Part shown: positions 15,333 through 23,730 of the stretch, one piece after another
Layout of the letters: each line of letters opens with the position of its first letter
Position numbering within the stretch: the stretch's first letter is position 1
DNA from: an uncultured Clostridia bacterium
GTDB taxonomy: Bacteria > Bacillota > Clostridia > UBA1381
Direction of reading: 5' to 3'
Length of the DNA stretch: 23,730 nucleotides
NCBI GenBank assembly: GCA_934454215.1
Contig: CAKSGG010000041.1
Span: forward strand, 1 to 23,730
Notes under the pieces: generated by a model
What the model saw: only the letters and a program-made list of their open reading frames with translations
What the model was told of the DNA's origin: nothing
The model's database searches: none
Position numbers and translations under genes: made by a program

Positions 15333-16897
15333 TAATATTTTACCGACGCCTTTCCTTTAAATTCTTTCTCTCCGTAAAGCGCCTCAACACATTCTTTCAT
15401 TCCGATAACCTGTGAATTTACAAAGGTTTCCGCCGTTTCAAAATATTCTCTGTACAGATACGGCGAACGGAAACTTATTATAACAGTCTTATCTCTGTCA
15501 AAGCTTAATGCGGAATGTGCGCTCAATTCGTCCTCGCGAAACATCATTGTCGGGTGCTCCATTCCGTAAAACATTGCATAAACTATCAAATCATAATTTC
15601 TGTCTGTTTCCGTTCTGTGGTCTTTAAGGTAATTATCCCAGTTTCTTATAACCTCAGTCTCTGCGCCGTGCTTTTTAAATTCATCGGCAAGCTCATGCGA
15701 TAAGCTCATACATTCATTCGGGTCGGGCGCCATTCCGACAATTCTTATCTTCTTATATTTTTTTGCGTCAAGCGGTATAAGTCCCAGCTCATTCGATACA
15801 ATATAGCTGCAATTTTCGGCAATTTGCTTTACCGTCCTTTCCGCCAGTCCGCTTACGTCGGTATTCTCTTTCGGCTGAAATGAGAATATTCTATTTCTGA
15901 GCAAGGCAATTCTTGATATTGCGTCATCAAGGCGTGACATCGGTATTTCTCCGCTTTCAAGCCGTTTTGTTATCGTATCCGCCGTAATCAAATGCGGCCA
16001 AAGAAGCATATCAACGCCCGCTTCAAAAGCCTTAACCTCAGCCTCATCTCTCTCATAATACCAACGGTTAAAGCCGCCCATATCAAGTGCGTCCGTTATT
16101 GCAACTCCGTCAAATTTTAAATCATGTTTCAGTAATTTCATCACCAAATCCTTTGACAGCGTTGCAGGCGGATAATGTCCTTTTACCGAATCCGTCTGAT
16201 ATGCCGGCAAACTGATATGCCCTATCATCATCGAGTACACTCCCGCTTCAATTGCGGCCTTGAAAACCGCTCCCGATTTTTTATACCATTCGTCCATCGA
16301 AAGAGTATTGCTTGATATTACAAGATGCTGATTTCTGTAATCAACGCCATCTCCCGGGAAATGCTTTCCCGTTGCGATTATGCCGTTCTCCTGATAACCC
16401 TTTACAAGCTGTTTTATAAGCCTGCACGCCAATTCGGGGTCGTCCGAGAGCGAGCGTGTATTCATGATAAGATTATGTCTGTTTATATTAAGGTCGCACG
16501 CAGGTGAAAAATCCCAGTTAAATCCCACTGCTCTCCCCTCGATTGCAGTCACCTTTGCGGAATCATATGCAAGCTTTTCGGAACCTGTCGTTCCGAGTGC
16601 CATACTTCCGCCGAATCTTGTACAGCCCTCTGCCGCTGAACCGAAACCGCTCTCACCGTCCGCCGCACAGAAAAGCGGTATCTTCGACGCCTCCTGATAT
16701 TCCTGTATTACTTCCTTTAACTCGTCTTTATTATGATTGGTGTCCCTTATTACTTCACTTCCTGCAAATATACCGCCTACAGGATATTCCTCCAAAAAAT
16801 TTTTTATACTCCCGAATTGCTTTTTATGCAGTTTAGGGTCAGCCTTTACCATCATCATCTGACATACTTTTTCTCTTACCGATAAATTTTCAAACAT
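15332..16897 (-). CDS. GH3 family glycosidase (beta-N-acetylhexosaminidase-like)
   Basis: Cytoplasmic beta-glycosidase of 521 residues, with a catalytic barrel (about 1-335) and a C-terminal alpha/beta domain. Motifs: AADGESGFG near 78-86, KHFPGDG from 178 with His179, and the nucleophile Asp269 in AITDALDM. This set resembles NagZ-type GH3 enzymes, which use an Asp-His dyad (DSH motif) as acid/base. Here the matching segment reads RNQH with Asn189 and His191, so the Asp position is Asn. Whether it acts on N-acetylglucosaminides or on glucosides is therefore open. Start: the frame extends to a TTG at 16933, but the ATG at 16897 (MFENLS) gives the family N-terminus and follows GAAAGGAA by 12 nt, in a leader that resembles two others in this window. 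It is the first of four coupled genes after the inverted repeat 16936-17008. Confidence 0.9.
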   Translation of the reverse strand: MFENLSVREKVCQMMMVKADPKLHKKQFGSIKNFLEEYPVGGIFAGSEVIRDTNHNKDELKEVIQEYQEASKIPLFCAADGESGFGSAAEGCTRFGGSMALGTTGSEKLAYDSAKVTAIEGRAVGFNWDFSPACDLNINRHNLIMNTRSLSDDPELACRLIKQLVKGYQENGIIATGKHFPGDGVDYRNQHLVISSNTLSMDEWYKKSGAVFKAAIEAGVYSMMIGHISLPAYQTDSVKGHYPPATLSKDLVMKLLKHDLKFDGVAITDALDMGGFNRWYYERDEAEVKAFEAGVDMLLWPHLITADTITKRLESGEIPMSRLDDAISRIALLRNRIFSFQPKENTDVSGLAERTVKQIAENCSYIVSNELGLIPLDAKKYKKIRIVGMAPDPNECMSLSHELADEFKKHGAETEVIRNWDNYLKDHRTETDRNYDLIVYAMFYGMEHPTMMFREDELSAHSALSFDRDKTVIISFRSPYLYREYFETAETFVNSQVIGMKECVEALYGEKEFKGKASVKY

Positions 16898-16935
16898 ATT
16901 TATAACCATTCCTTTCGATGCCGCAAGGCACAAAA

Positions 16936-17008
16936 TTTAAGTCTGAAAGAAAATCGCTCAGAGCGGTGCTGTATTATTGTGCTATGGACGATTTTATTCA
17001 GACTTAAA
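16936..17008. repeat. Long inverted repeat between transporter and enzyme genes
   Basis: Outer arms TTTAAGTCTGAA at 16936-16947 and its perfect complement at 16997-17008; inner arms AAAATCG at 16950-16956 and CGATTTT at 16989-16995; loop of 32 nt. The hairpin begins 5 nt after the permease stop codon and fills nearly the whole gap before GH3. On the minus strand it is followed only by AAATTTTG, a poor T run, so it is more likely a partial terminator or an mRNA end-protecting stem than a full stop. Confidence 0.75.
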
Positions 17009-17013
17009 ACTCC

Positions 17014-17889
17014 TTATCCCTTTACAGAACCCAACATAACGCCCGTCACAAAATATTTCTGTACAAACGGATATACGCACAAAATAGGCAGAACCGTTAC
17101 CATTATCGTTGCCGATTTTATTGTATCGGCAGTCTGATTTTGCAGGTCGCTCGTTGTTCCGTCTGCCAAATCGTTCATACTCCCCTGCTGAACGATACGC
17201 TGTAAATATAACTGTGCCACTTGTTTTGATTTATCATCAATATAAAGCATCGAATCAAACCACGCATTCCAGTGTCCTACGGCAACCCAAAGAGCAACCG
17301 TTGCAAGAACCGCCTTTGACAGCGGCAGCACTATTTTAAACAGTATCGTAAATTCCGACGCACCGTCTATTTTTGCCGATTCCATAAGACTGTCGGGAAT
17401 TGACATAAAAAAGCTTCTTATTATAATAACGTTATATGCGCCCACAAGCAGCGGCAAAACATATACCCAGCGATTGTTTAACAAATGAAGATTTTTTGTT
17501 ACAATATAACTTGGTATTGTACCGCCCGCAAAAATCATCGTAAACAGCGTAACTACCATAAAAAATTTTCTGTTCGGCATATACTTTCTTGACAGCGGAT
17601 AAGCATACATTGACGTCACTATAACCGTCAGCGACGTTCCGACAACCGTTCTGAATAATGTATTGCCGTAAGCTACATACAGCTGTGAGCTTTGGAACAC
17701 TTTTTTATATGCCGCAAAGCTCAGCTCCTTAGGATAAAGAAAATACACGTCCTGCATTACCGCCGACATTGTGCTTAATGATTTTGACAATGTATACACA
17801 AACGGATAAAGCGTTGTAAAGGAAAAAATCAGCAGCAGTACAACATTGAATACCGTAAATACTTTTTCGCCCGTTGTTCTTTTTTTCAT
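17014..17889 (-). CDS. Carbohydrate ABC transporter permease, LplC type
   Basis: Membrane subunit of the second sugar importer, 291 residues and about six membrane segments. The EAA loop reads ESAKIDGASEF followed by KIVLPLSKA, and the protein ends in GSVKG as LplC proteins often do. It is a paralogue of the protein at 1064-1951, with which it shares overall layout but differs in most loop residues, for example a long polar segment QGSMNDLADGTTSDLQNQTA before the last helix. The ATG at 17889 follows GGAGGAGTG by 5-8 nt. It lies 18 nt after its LplB partner and is the last transporter gene before the inverted repeat and the enzyme genes. Confidence 0.95.
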   Translation of the reverse strand: MKKRTTGEKVFTVFNVVLLLIFSFTTLYPFVYTLSKSLSTMSAVMQDVYFLYPKELSFAAYKKVFQSSQLYVAYGNTLFRTVVGTSLTVIVTSMYAYPLSRKYMPNRKFFMVVTLFTMIFAGGTIPSYIVTKNLHLLNNRWVYVLPLLVGAYNVIIIRSFFMSIPDSLMESAKIDGASEFTILFKIVLPLSKAVLATVALWVAVGHWNAWFDSMLYIDDKSKQVAQLYLQRIVQQGSMNDLADGTTSDLQNQTADTIKSATIMVTVLPILCVYPFVQKYFVTGVMLGSVKG

Positions 17890-17907
17890 GTTATCACTCC
17901 TCCGTAA

Positions 17908-18846
17908 TTACCAAAGTCCCTGTTCGCCGTCGGTTATCTTGTTTACAATATAATTTGACGATATAACAAGAACCAAAGAAATTACCGACTTAAACAAGCC
18001 AACCGCCGTTCCCAGACTGTAGTTCATATTTTGCAGCTTTCGCAGAACATACGTGTCTATAATGTCGGCAACGTCGTAAACCATCGGATTATACATATTG
18101 TATATCTGGTCAAATCCGACCTCCATGACCTTTCCGAGGTTCAGAATAAATACAGTTATAATCGTAGGCAAAAGGCAAGGCAGTGTAATATGTAACGTCT
18201 GTTTCCACCTTGACGCTCCGTCAACCTCCGCCGCTTCATACAACGACATATCTATCCCCGAAAGTGCGGCTATATAAACAATTGCGCTCCATCCCGTCCC
18301 CTGCCATACGGACGTAACCAGAATTAATACAATAAACCAAAATCCACTGCCGAAAAATGAAATCGGTTCGGAGGTTATGTGCGATAATATTTTGTTAATC
18401 GGACCTGTAGTAGAGAAAATCATAAGCATCATACCGCCAAGCACTACCCATGAAAAAAAGTAAGGAAGATACGTAACGGTCTGAACTGCCTTTTTGAATT
18501 TTAAATTTCTTAATTCATTAAGGCAAAGTGCAAATATTATCGGTGCGGGGAACGCTATAACAAGTTTTAATATGCTTATTCGGAGGGTGTTTCTGAACAC
18601 CCTCCAAAATTCTTCGTCACCGAACAGTCTTTTAAAATATTCAAGCCCTACCCATTCGCTGCCCGATATTCCCTTAAGCATCTTAAAATCCTTAAACGCT
18701 ATCAGAATACCGTACATCGGGTAATAGCAGAACAAAATCAGCGCTATCAGTCCCGGAAGAAACATCAGCATAAGCCGCCAATGCTTTATATACGGCTCGG
18801 TAAAGCTCCTGAGTCTGTTTTTAGGTTTTGATATTGTTGTTTTCAT
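17908..18846 (-). CDS. Carbohydrate ABC transporter permease, LplB type
   Basis: Membrane subunit of the second importer, 312 residues. The first membrane segment includes LMFLPGLIALILFCYYP, followed by GILIAFKDFK, both typical of LplB. The EAA loop reads EAAEVDGASRWKQ followed by ITLPCLLP. The C-terminal part DTYVLRKLQNMNYSLGTAVGLFKS also fits the family. The ATG at 18846 has GAGGGAG about 7 nt upstream. It follows the binding-protein gene by 23 nt. The gene order binding protein, LplB, LplC is the standard one here, whereas the other importer in the window has LplB, LplC, binding protein. Confidence 0.95.
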   Translation of the reverse strand: MKTTISKPKNRLRSFTEPYIKHWRLMLMFLPGLIALILFCYYPMYGILIAFKDFKMLKGISGSEWVGLEYFKRLFGDEEFWRVFRNTLRISILKLVIAFPAPIIFALCLNELRNLKFKKAVQTVTYLPYFFSWVVLGGMMLMIFSTTGPINKILSHITSEPISFFGSGFWFIVLILVTSVWQGTGWSAIVYIAALSGIDMSLYEAAEVDGASRWKQTLHITLPCLLPTIITVFILNLGKVMEVGFDQIYNMYNPMVYDVADIIDTYVLRKLQNMNYSLGTAVGLFKSVISLVLVISSNYIVNKITDGEQGLW

Positions 18847-18869
18847 TTATTGACTCCCTCTCGCAGTAA

Positions 18870-20471
18870 TTATTTTATTGAAGAAGTTTCATCAAGAACC
18901 TTTTTCATTGTGTTGTTTTTATATTCGTTAGCCTCTTCTTCAAGCTTGCTTCCGCCTGCCGCTCTCCATGTTTCAATAAACTCATCAAGGTAGCTTATAT
19001 CCTTATCGCCTCTTATTATCGAACCGAACGCCGTAAGCTGTTTTGAAACCAAATCCTGATAATACTCTCCTGCGCTCGGAAGTATGTCAGGTTTCATAAG
19101 AGCGTCAACCATGCCGTAATTCTCACTATAGTACTTCTTTTCCCATTCCTTGCAGAAATCCGATTTTACGCTGTCATACAGTTCATCTGTCGCCGCTATA
19201 ACGCCGAAAAAGCTCGGTCTTGGCGGAAGTCTGAGCGCCTCGTCCCATGGTGATACACCTTCCTTGAACTTATACTTATAACCCGACAAGCCCTCGGTAT
19301 CGTCTTCATAGGTTACGTCCTTTTCGCCCATTCTAAGCGCCATTGACAATTCATCGTCTGTGTTGATTGCTTCGATTATTTCAAGAATTTTATCAAGCTT
19401 TTCGGGCTCGTCGTTAAGCTGACGTCCGAAAGCGATTATATGGCCTCCGTCGCCCCATGCGTGCGTTCCTCTGCGACCGTCGGAATTTTTCGGCGGCATT
19501 GCGATTGCCAGCTCCGCATTCGGATTTCCCGATTTTATCTTTGAAATTGCGGTATTGGGGTCTTTTTCGTTCAGGCAGTAAACATCTCCGCCTTTCATAT
19601 TATAATATCCTATTTTTCCCTTATTGAATTTTTCGTTTACTATCGTATCGGTTGAATCCGTTATAAAATCGGGGTCTATTATTCCCTCCGAATACCAGCC
19701 TCTGAGCAGCTCCAATGCCTGTTTCGTTTCGGGCAAGGTCATTCCGTATACAACCTTTCCGTCCTTTTCCATCCAGTTAAACGGAGTTACGCCGTAAGCT
19801 CCGAAAATTTCATTAAAGAAATAGAAATACTGCTGAAGCTGTGCACTGCATCCGTATGTATCCTTTTGTCCGTTTCCGTCGGGGTCATTGTATGTGAATT
19901 TATAATAAGCGTCGTGAAATTCATCAAGCGTTTCGGGGATTTTATCAATTCCCACGTTTTTCAGCCAGTCGCTCCGCCACAATCCAAGATTATGTCTTGC
20001 TCCGTCGGTATTGAAATTCGGAATACCGTAATTCTTGTCGCCCACTCTTGAATATGTCCAAAGCTCAGGCAGTTTTTCATTTATATCGGCAAATACCGTA
20101 GGCGCTTTTTCCTTAATCTTTTCGTAGGGTATTTCCATTATATAATCCTGACTTGCATAATTCTGAACGTCCTGCGGATCAAGCAAATATACCAAATCGG
20201 GAATATCGCCGCTCGACATCTGAATAGGCAGTTTTTGCGTATATGCCGTAGAATCTATAAATACAGGCTCAATTTCAACATTGAATTTGTCCTCGATATA
20301 TTTCTCCGCATATGTCCCCTCCGAGCTGCCTGCAAAATTCGGCATTCCAAGCCACTTAATTGTCATTTTTTCATTTCCGGCAGTTTTTTTGTTTCCTCCT
20401 CCGCATGATGCCAGCAGTGCCGCCGCACATACGAATACCATTGCTCTTTTAATCTGTGATTTCATAATCAT
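18870..20471 (-). CDS. Oligosaccharide-binding lipoprotein of LplA type
   Basis: Substrate-binding protein of the second importer, 533 residues, anchored outside the membrane. The N-terminus has lysines, a hydrophobic core and a lipobox LASC with lipidated Cys23, followed by GGGN. Size above 500 residues and segments such as GDIPDLVYL, YGIPNFNTDGARHNLGLWRSDW and DPDGNGQKDTYG (the last resembling a calcium-binding loop) fit LplA-like proteins for oligosaccharides. Starts: the frame reaches 20492, but the SD AAAGGAAGG lies before ATGs at 20471 and 20465; either is plausible and 20471 is used. The first gene upstream is a large SLH protein 36 nt away with only a small hairpin between them, so it may be cotranscribed with surface proteins. 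Confidence 0.94.
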   Translation of the reverse strand: MIMKSQIKRAMVFVCAAALLASCGGGNKKTAGNEKMTIKWLGMPNFAGSSEGTYAEKYIEDKFNVEIEPVFIDSTAYTQKLPIQMSSGDIPDLVYLLDPQDVQNYASQDYIMEIPYEKIKEKAPTVFADINEKLPELWTYSRVGDKNYGIPNFNTDGARHNLGLWRSDWLKNVGIDKIPETLDEFHDAYYKFTYNDPDGNGQKDTYGCSAQLQQYFYFFNEIFGAYGVTPFNWMEKDGKVVYGMTLPETKQALELLRGWYSEGIIDPDFITDSTDTIVNEKFNKGKIGYYNMKGGDVYCLNEKDPNTAISKIKSGNPNAELAIAMPPKNSDGRRGTHAWGDGGHIIAFGRQLNDEPEKLDKILEIIEAINTDDELSMALRMGEKDVTYEDDTEGLSGYKYKFKEGVSPWDEALRLPPRPSFFGVIAATDELYDSVKSDFCKEWEKKYYSENYGMVDALMKPDILPSAGEYYQDLVSKQLTAFGSIIRGDKDISYLDEFIETWRAAGGSKLEEEANEYKNNTMKKVLDETSSIK

Positions 20472-20485
20472 AACCTTCCTTTCAT

Positions 20486-20498
20486 GCGCCAACGGCGC
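20486..20498 (-). promoter_or_regulatory. Small GC hairpin before the binding-protein start
   Basis: GCGCC-GTT-GGCGC (minus strand) just before the SD. It has no T run and is too short for a terminator. It could hold the SD accessible or mark a processed 5' end. A similar TGCC-TTGC-GGCA stem precedes the GH3 SD at about 16917-16928. Confidence 0.45.
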
Positions 20499-20507
20499 TA
20501 TATATTT

Positions 20508-23219
20508 TTATTTTCTTATTACAAACATTCCTTTAAATCCCGTATCGCCCGAATACATAAACAAAATATCCGTTTCATCTTCACTTCGTGTTTTTGTATA
20601 TGTTAAAATATCCTCGGGGTATACGGAAGATATCACATTGTTTTTTACATCGTACATTACGAATGTGTTTGCGCCCAAATTACACGAAGCCGTATAATCG
20701 AACTCGTCATCTGACGGTAAAACATCAAAATATGCTCTGAGACATCTGTCGACAATTGCATATGCCTTTCCGACTCCGTAATTATTGGAAGCAAACAGAT
20801 TTTTATTTTTATATTTGCCCTCCGTAATTTTAATATCGCTGACGTCAAGCACCTGCTTAAAGCTTGAAATTCCCATATTGGGTTTATTTACATAAATAAT
20901 ATCGCCCCTGCTTAATGCTTTCGGGTCATTCGCACAATCCTCAAGCACTTCATAATCAACCGCATTTCCGTTAGCATAGCCCTTTATATATGAAGCGATT
21001 TCACCCTCATCATTCACCTTTTCATATACATTTTCTACCATAATAAACTGAGTATAATACCCGACCGCAGTATCAGATTTACTTTGCGATTCATAATAAA
21101 TTATCAGCTTTGATGCCATTGCCTCGTTCAGATTATATGCGTCAACGCAATATGTCTTATCTGCCGAAAATTTCGGATATGACGATTTATCATACTCTTT
21201 TTCAGCACCTGCGGAGGTTACTGCTTTTCTTTCGGATAAGCTGCCCTCAACCGGCACCTTTAATATAACCGTTCCGTTTGTCGGAATAACAATTTGTGAA
21301 TCCAACGTATAATTCTTATAATACATCGACCCCGAAGCGTCAAGCGACAATGTATCGTTTTTATCCTCATAAGAAACATTCACATATGCGGTATCTATAA
21401 ATGTTATATCACCGTTACCGTTAAATTTTACTCCGGCAAGCTGCGGAACAAATGCGGCCGTTAGCTCCTCTGTTACGGGATTGTATTGCAGCGCCTTGTT
21501 TACGTCTGCCGCCTTTGATTTTCCCGCTCCGTTAAGCACAACCTTATTACCGCAATTATACGTATGCCAGTCTCCGCTTGACAAATTAAACGCTCTGAAA
21601 GTCATAAAGCTTTCTTCATCATTTATATCGTGCGCATTGCAGTACGCTTTTGTGATGAATATATAATTTTCTCCGTAAGACGTATCGGAATCTTTAACGC
21701 CTGCAATTTTACCGTACGAGTTAATACAGAATACTCCTTCTGATGAGGCGGAAATCGGAGCAGTCTTACCTGCCTTGATTGCAGACGCAAGAGCGCCCGT
21801 AAGCTTATATTCGTTACCGTTAATTATAACGCTGTCATCATCTGCCGACGATATTTTCCCTTCCTCCGTTTTTCTTACTGCGTCAATATTTATAATCTGC
21901 GAATTTTTAATATCAGCAAAAATTCTTCCCGTTGACGCATCTTTTCGTATTTCGGACGGGTATACGTCCAAAACGTCATACTTCTCCAGATTTGACGGTT
22001 CAATCACCGCACCGTCAAGCCTTATTGTAATTTCACGTTCACCGCTGAGATTTTTATAATCTATGTAATCCTGACCGTACAAGTCATGAATTACCAGTCC
22101 CTGTTCTCCGATACTGTCCGATAAATACGATATTCCGTACTCTATTTTAATTACATCATATTTTCCGTCAGTATCGTTATCAATAAGAGTAATCTCGCCG
22201 TCCGTTATTTCAAAATAAATATCAAGCGGATTTTCTTTATATTCTCCGTTAAAAATAACGTCGGGCGTATCTGTTACCCTATATCTTTTTGTTTTTCCGT
22301 TTTCCGTTTCGTATGTTATAAAATTATCTTTATAACTCACAAAATCCTCTGCGTCTATCTTTTGTATATCATTCTTTTTCGGAATTACAGCCGCAATATA
22401 TTTCAAATCCCCATCGTCTTTTACATATGCGGTAACATTACAGCCCAAATATTCATCTGCATCGGTATTTCCTATACTGAGCATTTCTCCGTTAAGTTCA
22501 ACTTTTCCCTTTGAGTTTACCGTTCCGCTTGACACGCTCGTATATGAGTTTGCCTTTATAACTCCGTTTGACTTGTATATTTTCATATACTTTGAAAGCA
22601 TCGTTGTATCATCCGTCGTGTAATCGGTAATACTTCCGATTGTGTTCTTTACAAGAATAACCTTTACGTCAAACGCATTGTATATAAGCTGTGCCGCATC
22701 GCCGCGCGTTATATAATCATCGCCCGTTATCGGAACATTCTTCAGCAATCCCTTTTCAAGCGCATATTTGTTATATCCGTCGGGATAACCTCCGCTTGTT
22801 TCCGCAAGCATTGAATATCCCGCCGCCGACATAAGTATTTTTGTCATCTGATTAAACGTCACATTTTCATCGGGCAGAAAATATCCGTTCTCATCTCCGC
22901 TCATTATTCCGTTTGCTTTTAAAATATTTATGTACGGAAGTGCCCAGTGCGTTTCCGCCACATCGTAAAATGCCGAATTTCCTTTTGGAAGTTCATTGTA
23001 ATTATAACCCATAAACCTCGTTATAACTGCGGCGGTTTCGGCTCTTGTAATATTTTTCTCAGGCTCAAAATTATCATTTATAAATATTCCAAGCTGTGTT
23101 GTTATTTCAACAGCCTCCGCATAAGGCGAATTATTTTTATCAGTCTCCGCATAGCAGATTGCAAACGAGATAATCATTAAAAATGCAGTTATGCACGAAA
23201 AAACTTTCTTTACTGTCAC
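20508..23219 (-). CDS. Large SLH-domain surface protein with uncharacterised C-terminal region
   Basis: Secreted S-layer-associated protein of 903 residues. After the signal peptide (about 1-24, ending CYA) come three SLH repeats at about 30-72, 83-135 and 137-185. The first has the canonical ITRAE; the second reads VTFNQ, a degenerate version, and the third ITRGD. The remaining 700 residues have no domain I recognise. They are rich in beta-strand patterns and short repeated modules around VIINGNEYKL, VELNGEMLSI and VVLNGAGKS, plus a DNDTDGKYDVIKI segment that could bind calcium. This looks like a chain of small beta domains, as in structural S-layer proteins, but binding or enzymatic roles are not excluded. 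The GTG start at 23219 follows AGGAGGGG by 5-6 nt. It sits 11 nt after another SLH gene and 36 nt before the sugar-binding lipoprotein gene. Confidence 0.92.
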   Translation of the reverse strand: MTVKKVFSCITAFLMIISFAICYAETDKNNSPYAEAVEITTQLGIFINDNFEPEKNITRAETAAVITRFMGYNYNELPKGNSAFYDVAETHWALPYINILKANGIMSGDENGYFLPDENVTFNQMTKILMSAAGYSMLAETSGGYPDGYNKYALEKGLLKNVPITGDDYITRGDAAQLIYNAFDVKVILVKNTIGSITDYTTDDTTMLSKYMKIYKSNGVIKANSYTSVSSGTVNSKGKVELNGEMLSIGNTDADEYLGCNVTAYVKDDGDLKYIAAVIPKKNDIQKIDAEDFVSYKDNFITYETENGKTKRYRVTDTPDVIFNGEYKENPLDIYFEITDGEITLIDNDTDGKYDVIKIEYGISYLSDSIGEQGLVIHDLYGQDYIDYKNLSGEREITIRLDGAVIEPSNLEKYDVLDVYPSEIRKDASTGRIFADIKNSQIINIDAVRKTEEGKISSADDDSVIINGNEYKLTGALASAIKAGKTAPISASSEGVFCINSYGKIAGVKDSDTSYGENYIFITKAYCNAHDINDEESFMTFRAFNLSSGDWHTYNCGNKVVLNGAGKSKAADVNKALQYNPVTEELTAAFVPQLAGVKFNGNGDITFIDTAYVNVSYEDKNDTLSLDASGSMYYKNYTLDSQIVIPTNGTVILKVPVEGSLSERKAVTSAGAEKEYDKSSYPKFSADKTYCVDAYNLNEAMASKLIIYYESQSKSDTAVGYYTQFIMVENVYEKVNDEGEIASYIKGYANGNAVDYEVLEDCANDPKALSRGDIIYVNKPNMGISSFKQVLDVSDIKITEGKYKNKNLFASNNYGVGKAYAIVDRCLRAYFDVLPSDDEFDYTASCNLGANTFVMYDVKNNVISSVYPEDILTYTKTRSEDETDILFMYSGDTGFKGMFVIRK

Positions 23220-23230
23220 TTTATCCCCTC

Positions 23231-23730
23231 CTAAACGGTCAAAGCTATGATAATACCGTATATTATCTTTGCCGCCTGTGCTCTTGTTGCATACATTTCA
23301 GGTTCAAATCTGTTATCTCCCATTCCGCTGATTATCCCCAGCCTTTGAAGCTCCGCAACAGCCTCTGCCGCATAATCTCTTATATTGTCCTTATCGGAAC
23401 AGCTCAACTGCGCACCTGTGCCGTTGAGTCCCCTGCGCTGTGCAGCTCTGTATACAATTGCCGCCAAATCCTGTCTCGTAATAAAGCCTCCGATTCCGAA
23501 ATTATTATCGTCAATTCCGTTAATAATTCCGTTATTGTATGCACTGCAAATATACTCATAATACCACATATTTTTGCTTACATCTTTGAAATCAACGTCA
23601 TTTTCCGTCTTTTCAAAGTTCAGAGCATTTATTATCATTTTAACAAACTGCTCTCTTGTTACGTTTTCATTCGGAGAAAAAGTCTTATCTCCCGTTCCGT
23701 TTATAATGTTCTTTTCGGCAAGATATTCTA
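23231..23730 (-). CDS. SLH-domain protein, C-terminal part only (5' end outside window)
   Basis: The frame is open through the window edge, and about 165 residues before the stop are visible. An internal ATG at 23638 is not the start, because upstream codons continue an SLH repeat (NIINGTGDKTFSPNENVTRE). Three SLH repeats fill the visible part, with motifs VTREQ, ITRQD and ATRAQ, and the protein ends IIIALTV soon after the last. The SLH block is therefore C-terminal, unlike the other three SLH proteins here, which carry it at the N-terminus. The unseen part may hold a catalytic or binding domain. The stop is 11 nt before the GTG of the next SLH gene, whose SD lies in the gap, so the two are in one operon. 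Confidence 0.9.
   Translation of the reverse strand, partial: EYLAEKNIINGTGDKTFSPNENVTREQFVKMIINALNFEKTENDVDFKDVSKNMWYYEYICSAYNNGIINGIDDNNFGIGGFITRQDLAAIVYRAAQRRGLNGTGAQLSCSDKDNIRDYAAEAVAELQRLGIISGMGDNRFEPEMYATRAQAAKIIYGIIIALTV

Noticed and set aside
15332..16933. TTG start for the GH3 gene at 16933
   Set aside because: No SD before it; the family N-terminus begins at the ATG at 16897 after GAAAGGAA.

Overview
All 18 genes that I can support lie on the minus strand, so the window is read from high to low coordinates. The DNA is AT-rich and start codons are often GTG or TTG with strong Shine-Dalgarno (SD) sequences. Signals include four SLH-domain (S-layer homology) surface proteins, lipoprotein substrate-binding proteins, LplB/LplC-type sugar permeases without a local ATPase, a YesM/YesN-like two-component pair, and a DUF4250 gene. 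Together these point to a low-GC Gram-positive anaerobe of the Clostridia that carries an S-layer and lives on plant or host glycans. This is inference from gene content; no rRNA or other taxonomic marker is present.

Layout in transcription order. (1) 23730-11826: two SLH surface proteins (the first cut by the window edge), a lipoprotein sugar-binding protein, two permeases, a long inverted repeat at 16936-17008, then a gapless set of a GH3 glycosidase, a sugar isomerase/epimerase-like TIM barrel, a GH36 alpha-galactosidase and an EamA transporter, closed by a terminator at about 11786-11820. The enzymes lack signal peptides, so oligosaccharides are probably imported intact and cut inside. 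(2) 11765-7977: a consensus promoter drives an SLH-anchored glucosaminidase, an ABC-F ATPase, D-aminoacyl-tRNA deacylase (dtd) and a small DUF4250 gene that starts one base after the dtd stop. (3) 7672-6127: a second consensus promoter, a leader of about 125 nt and an SLH-anchored NlpC/P60 hydrolase with a TTG start, closed by a terminator. (4) 6084-1: an AraC-type response regulator, its histidine kinase, then two permeases and a lipoprotein binding protein cut by the window edge.

The most informative regulatory signal is a shared promoter module found twice, before the response regulator (6019-6084) and before the permease operon (2965-3029). Each copy has two AATCAAAATTG-like direct repeats spaced 21 or 22 bp, four bases from a -35 box with a 17-bp spacer to the -10. 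The simplest reading is that the regulator activates both its own operon and the neighbouring sugar transporter. No CRISPR array, tRNA, rRNA, insertion sequence or phage gene was seen. I found no clearly new system; the best leads are the regulator's operator pair, the SLH and glycan-uptake gene cluster with its large uncharacterised surface protein, and the inverted repeat between transporter and enzyme genes.
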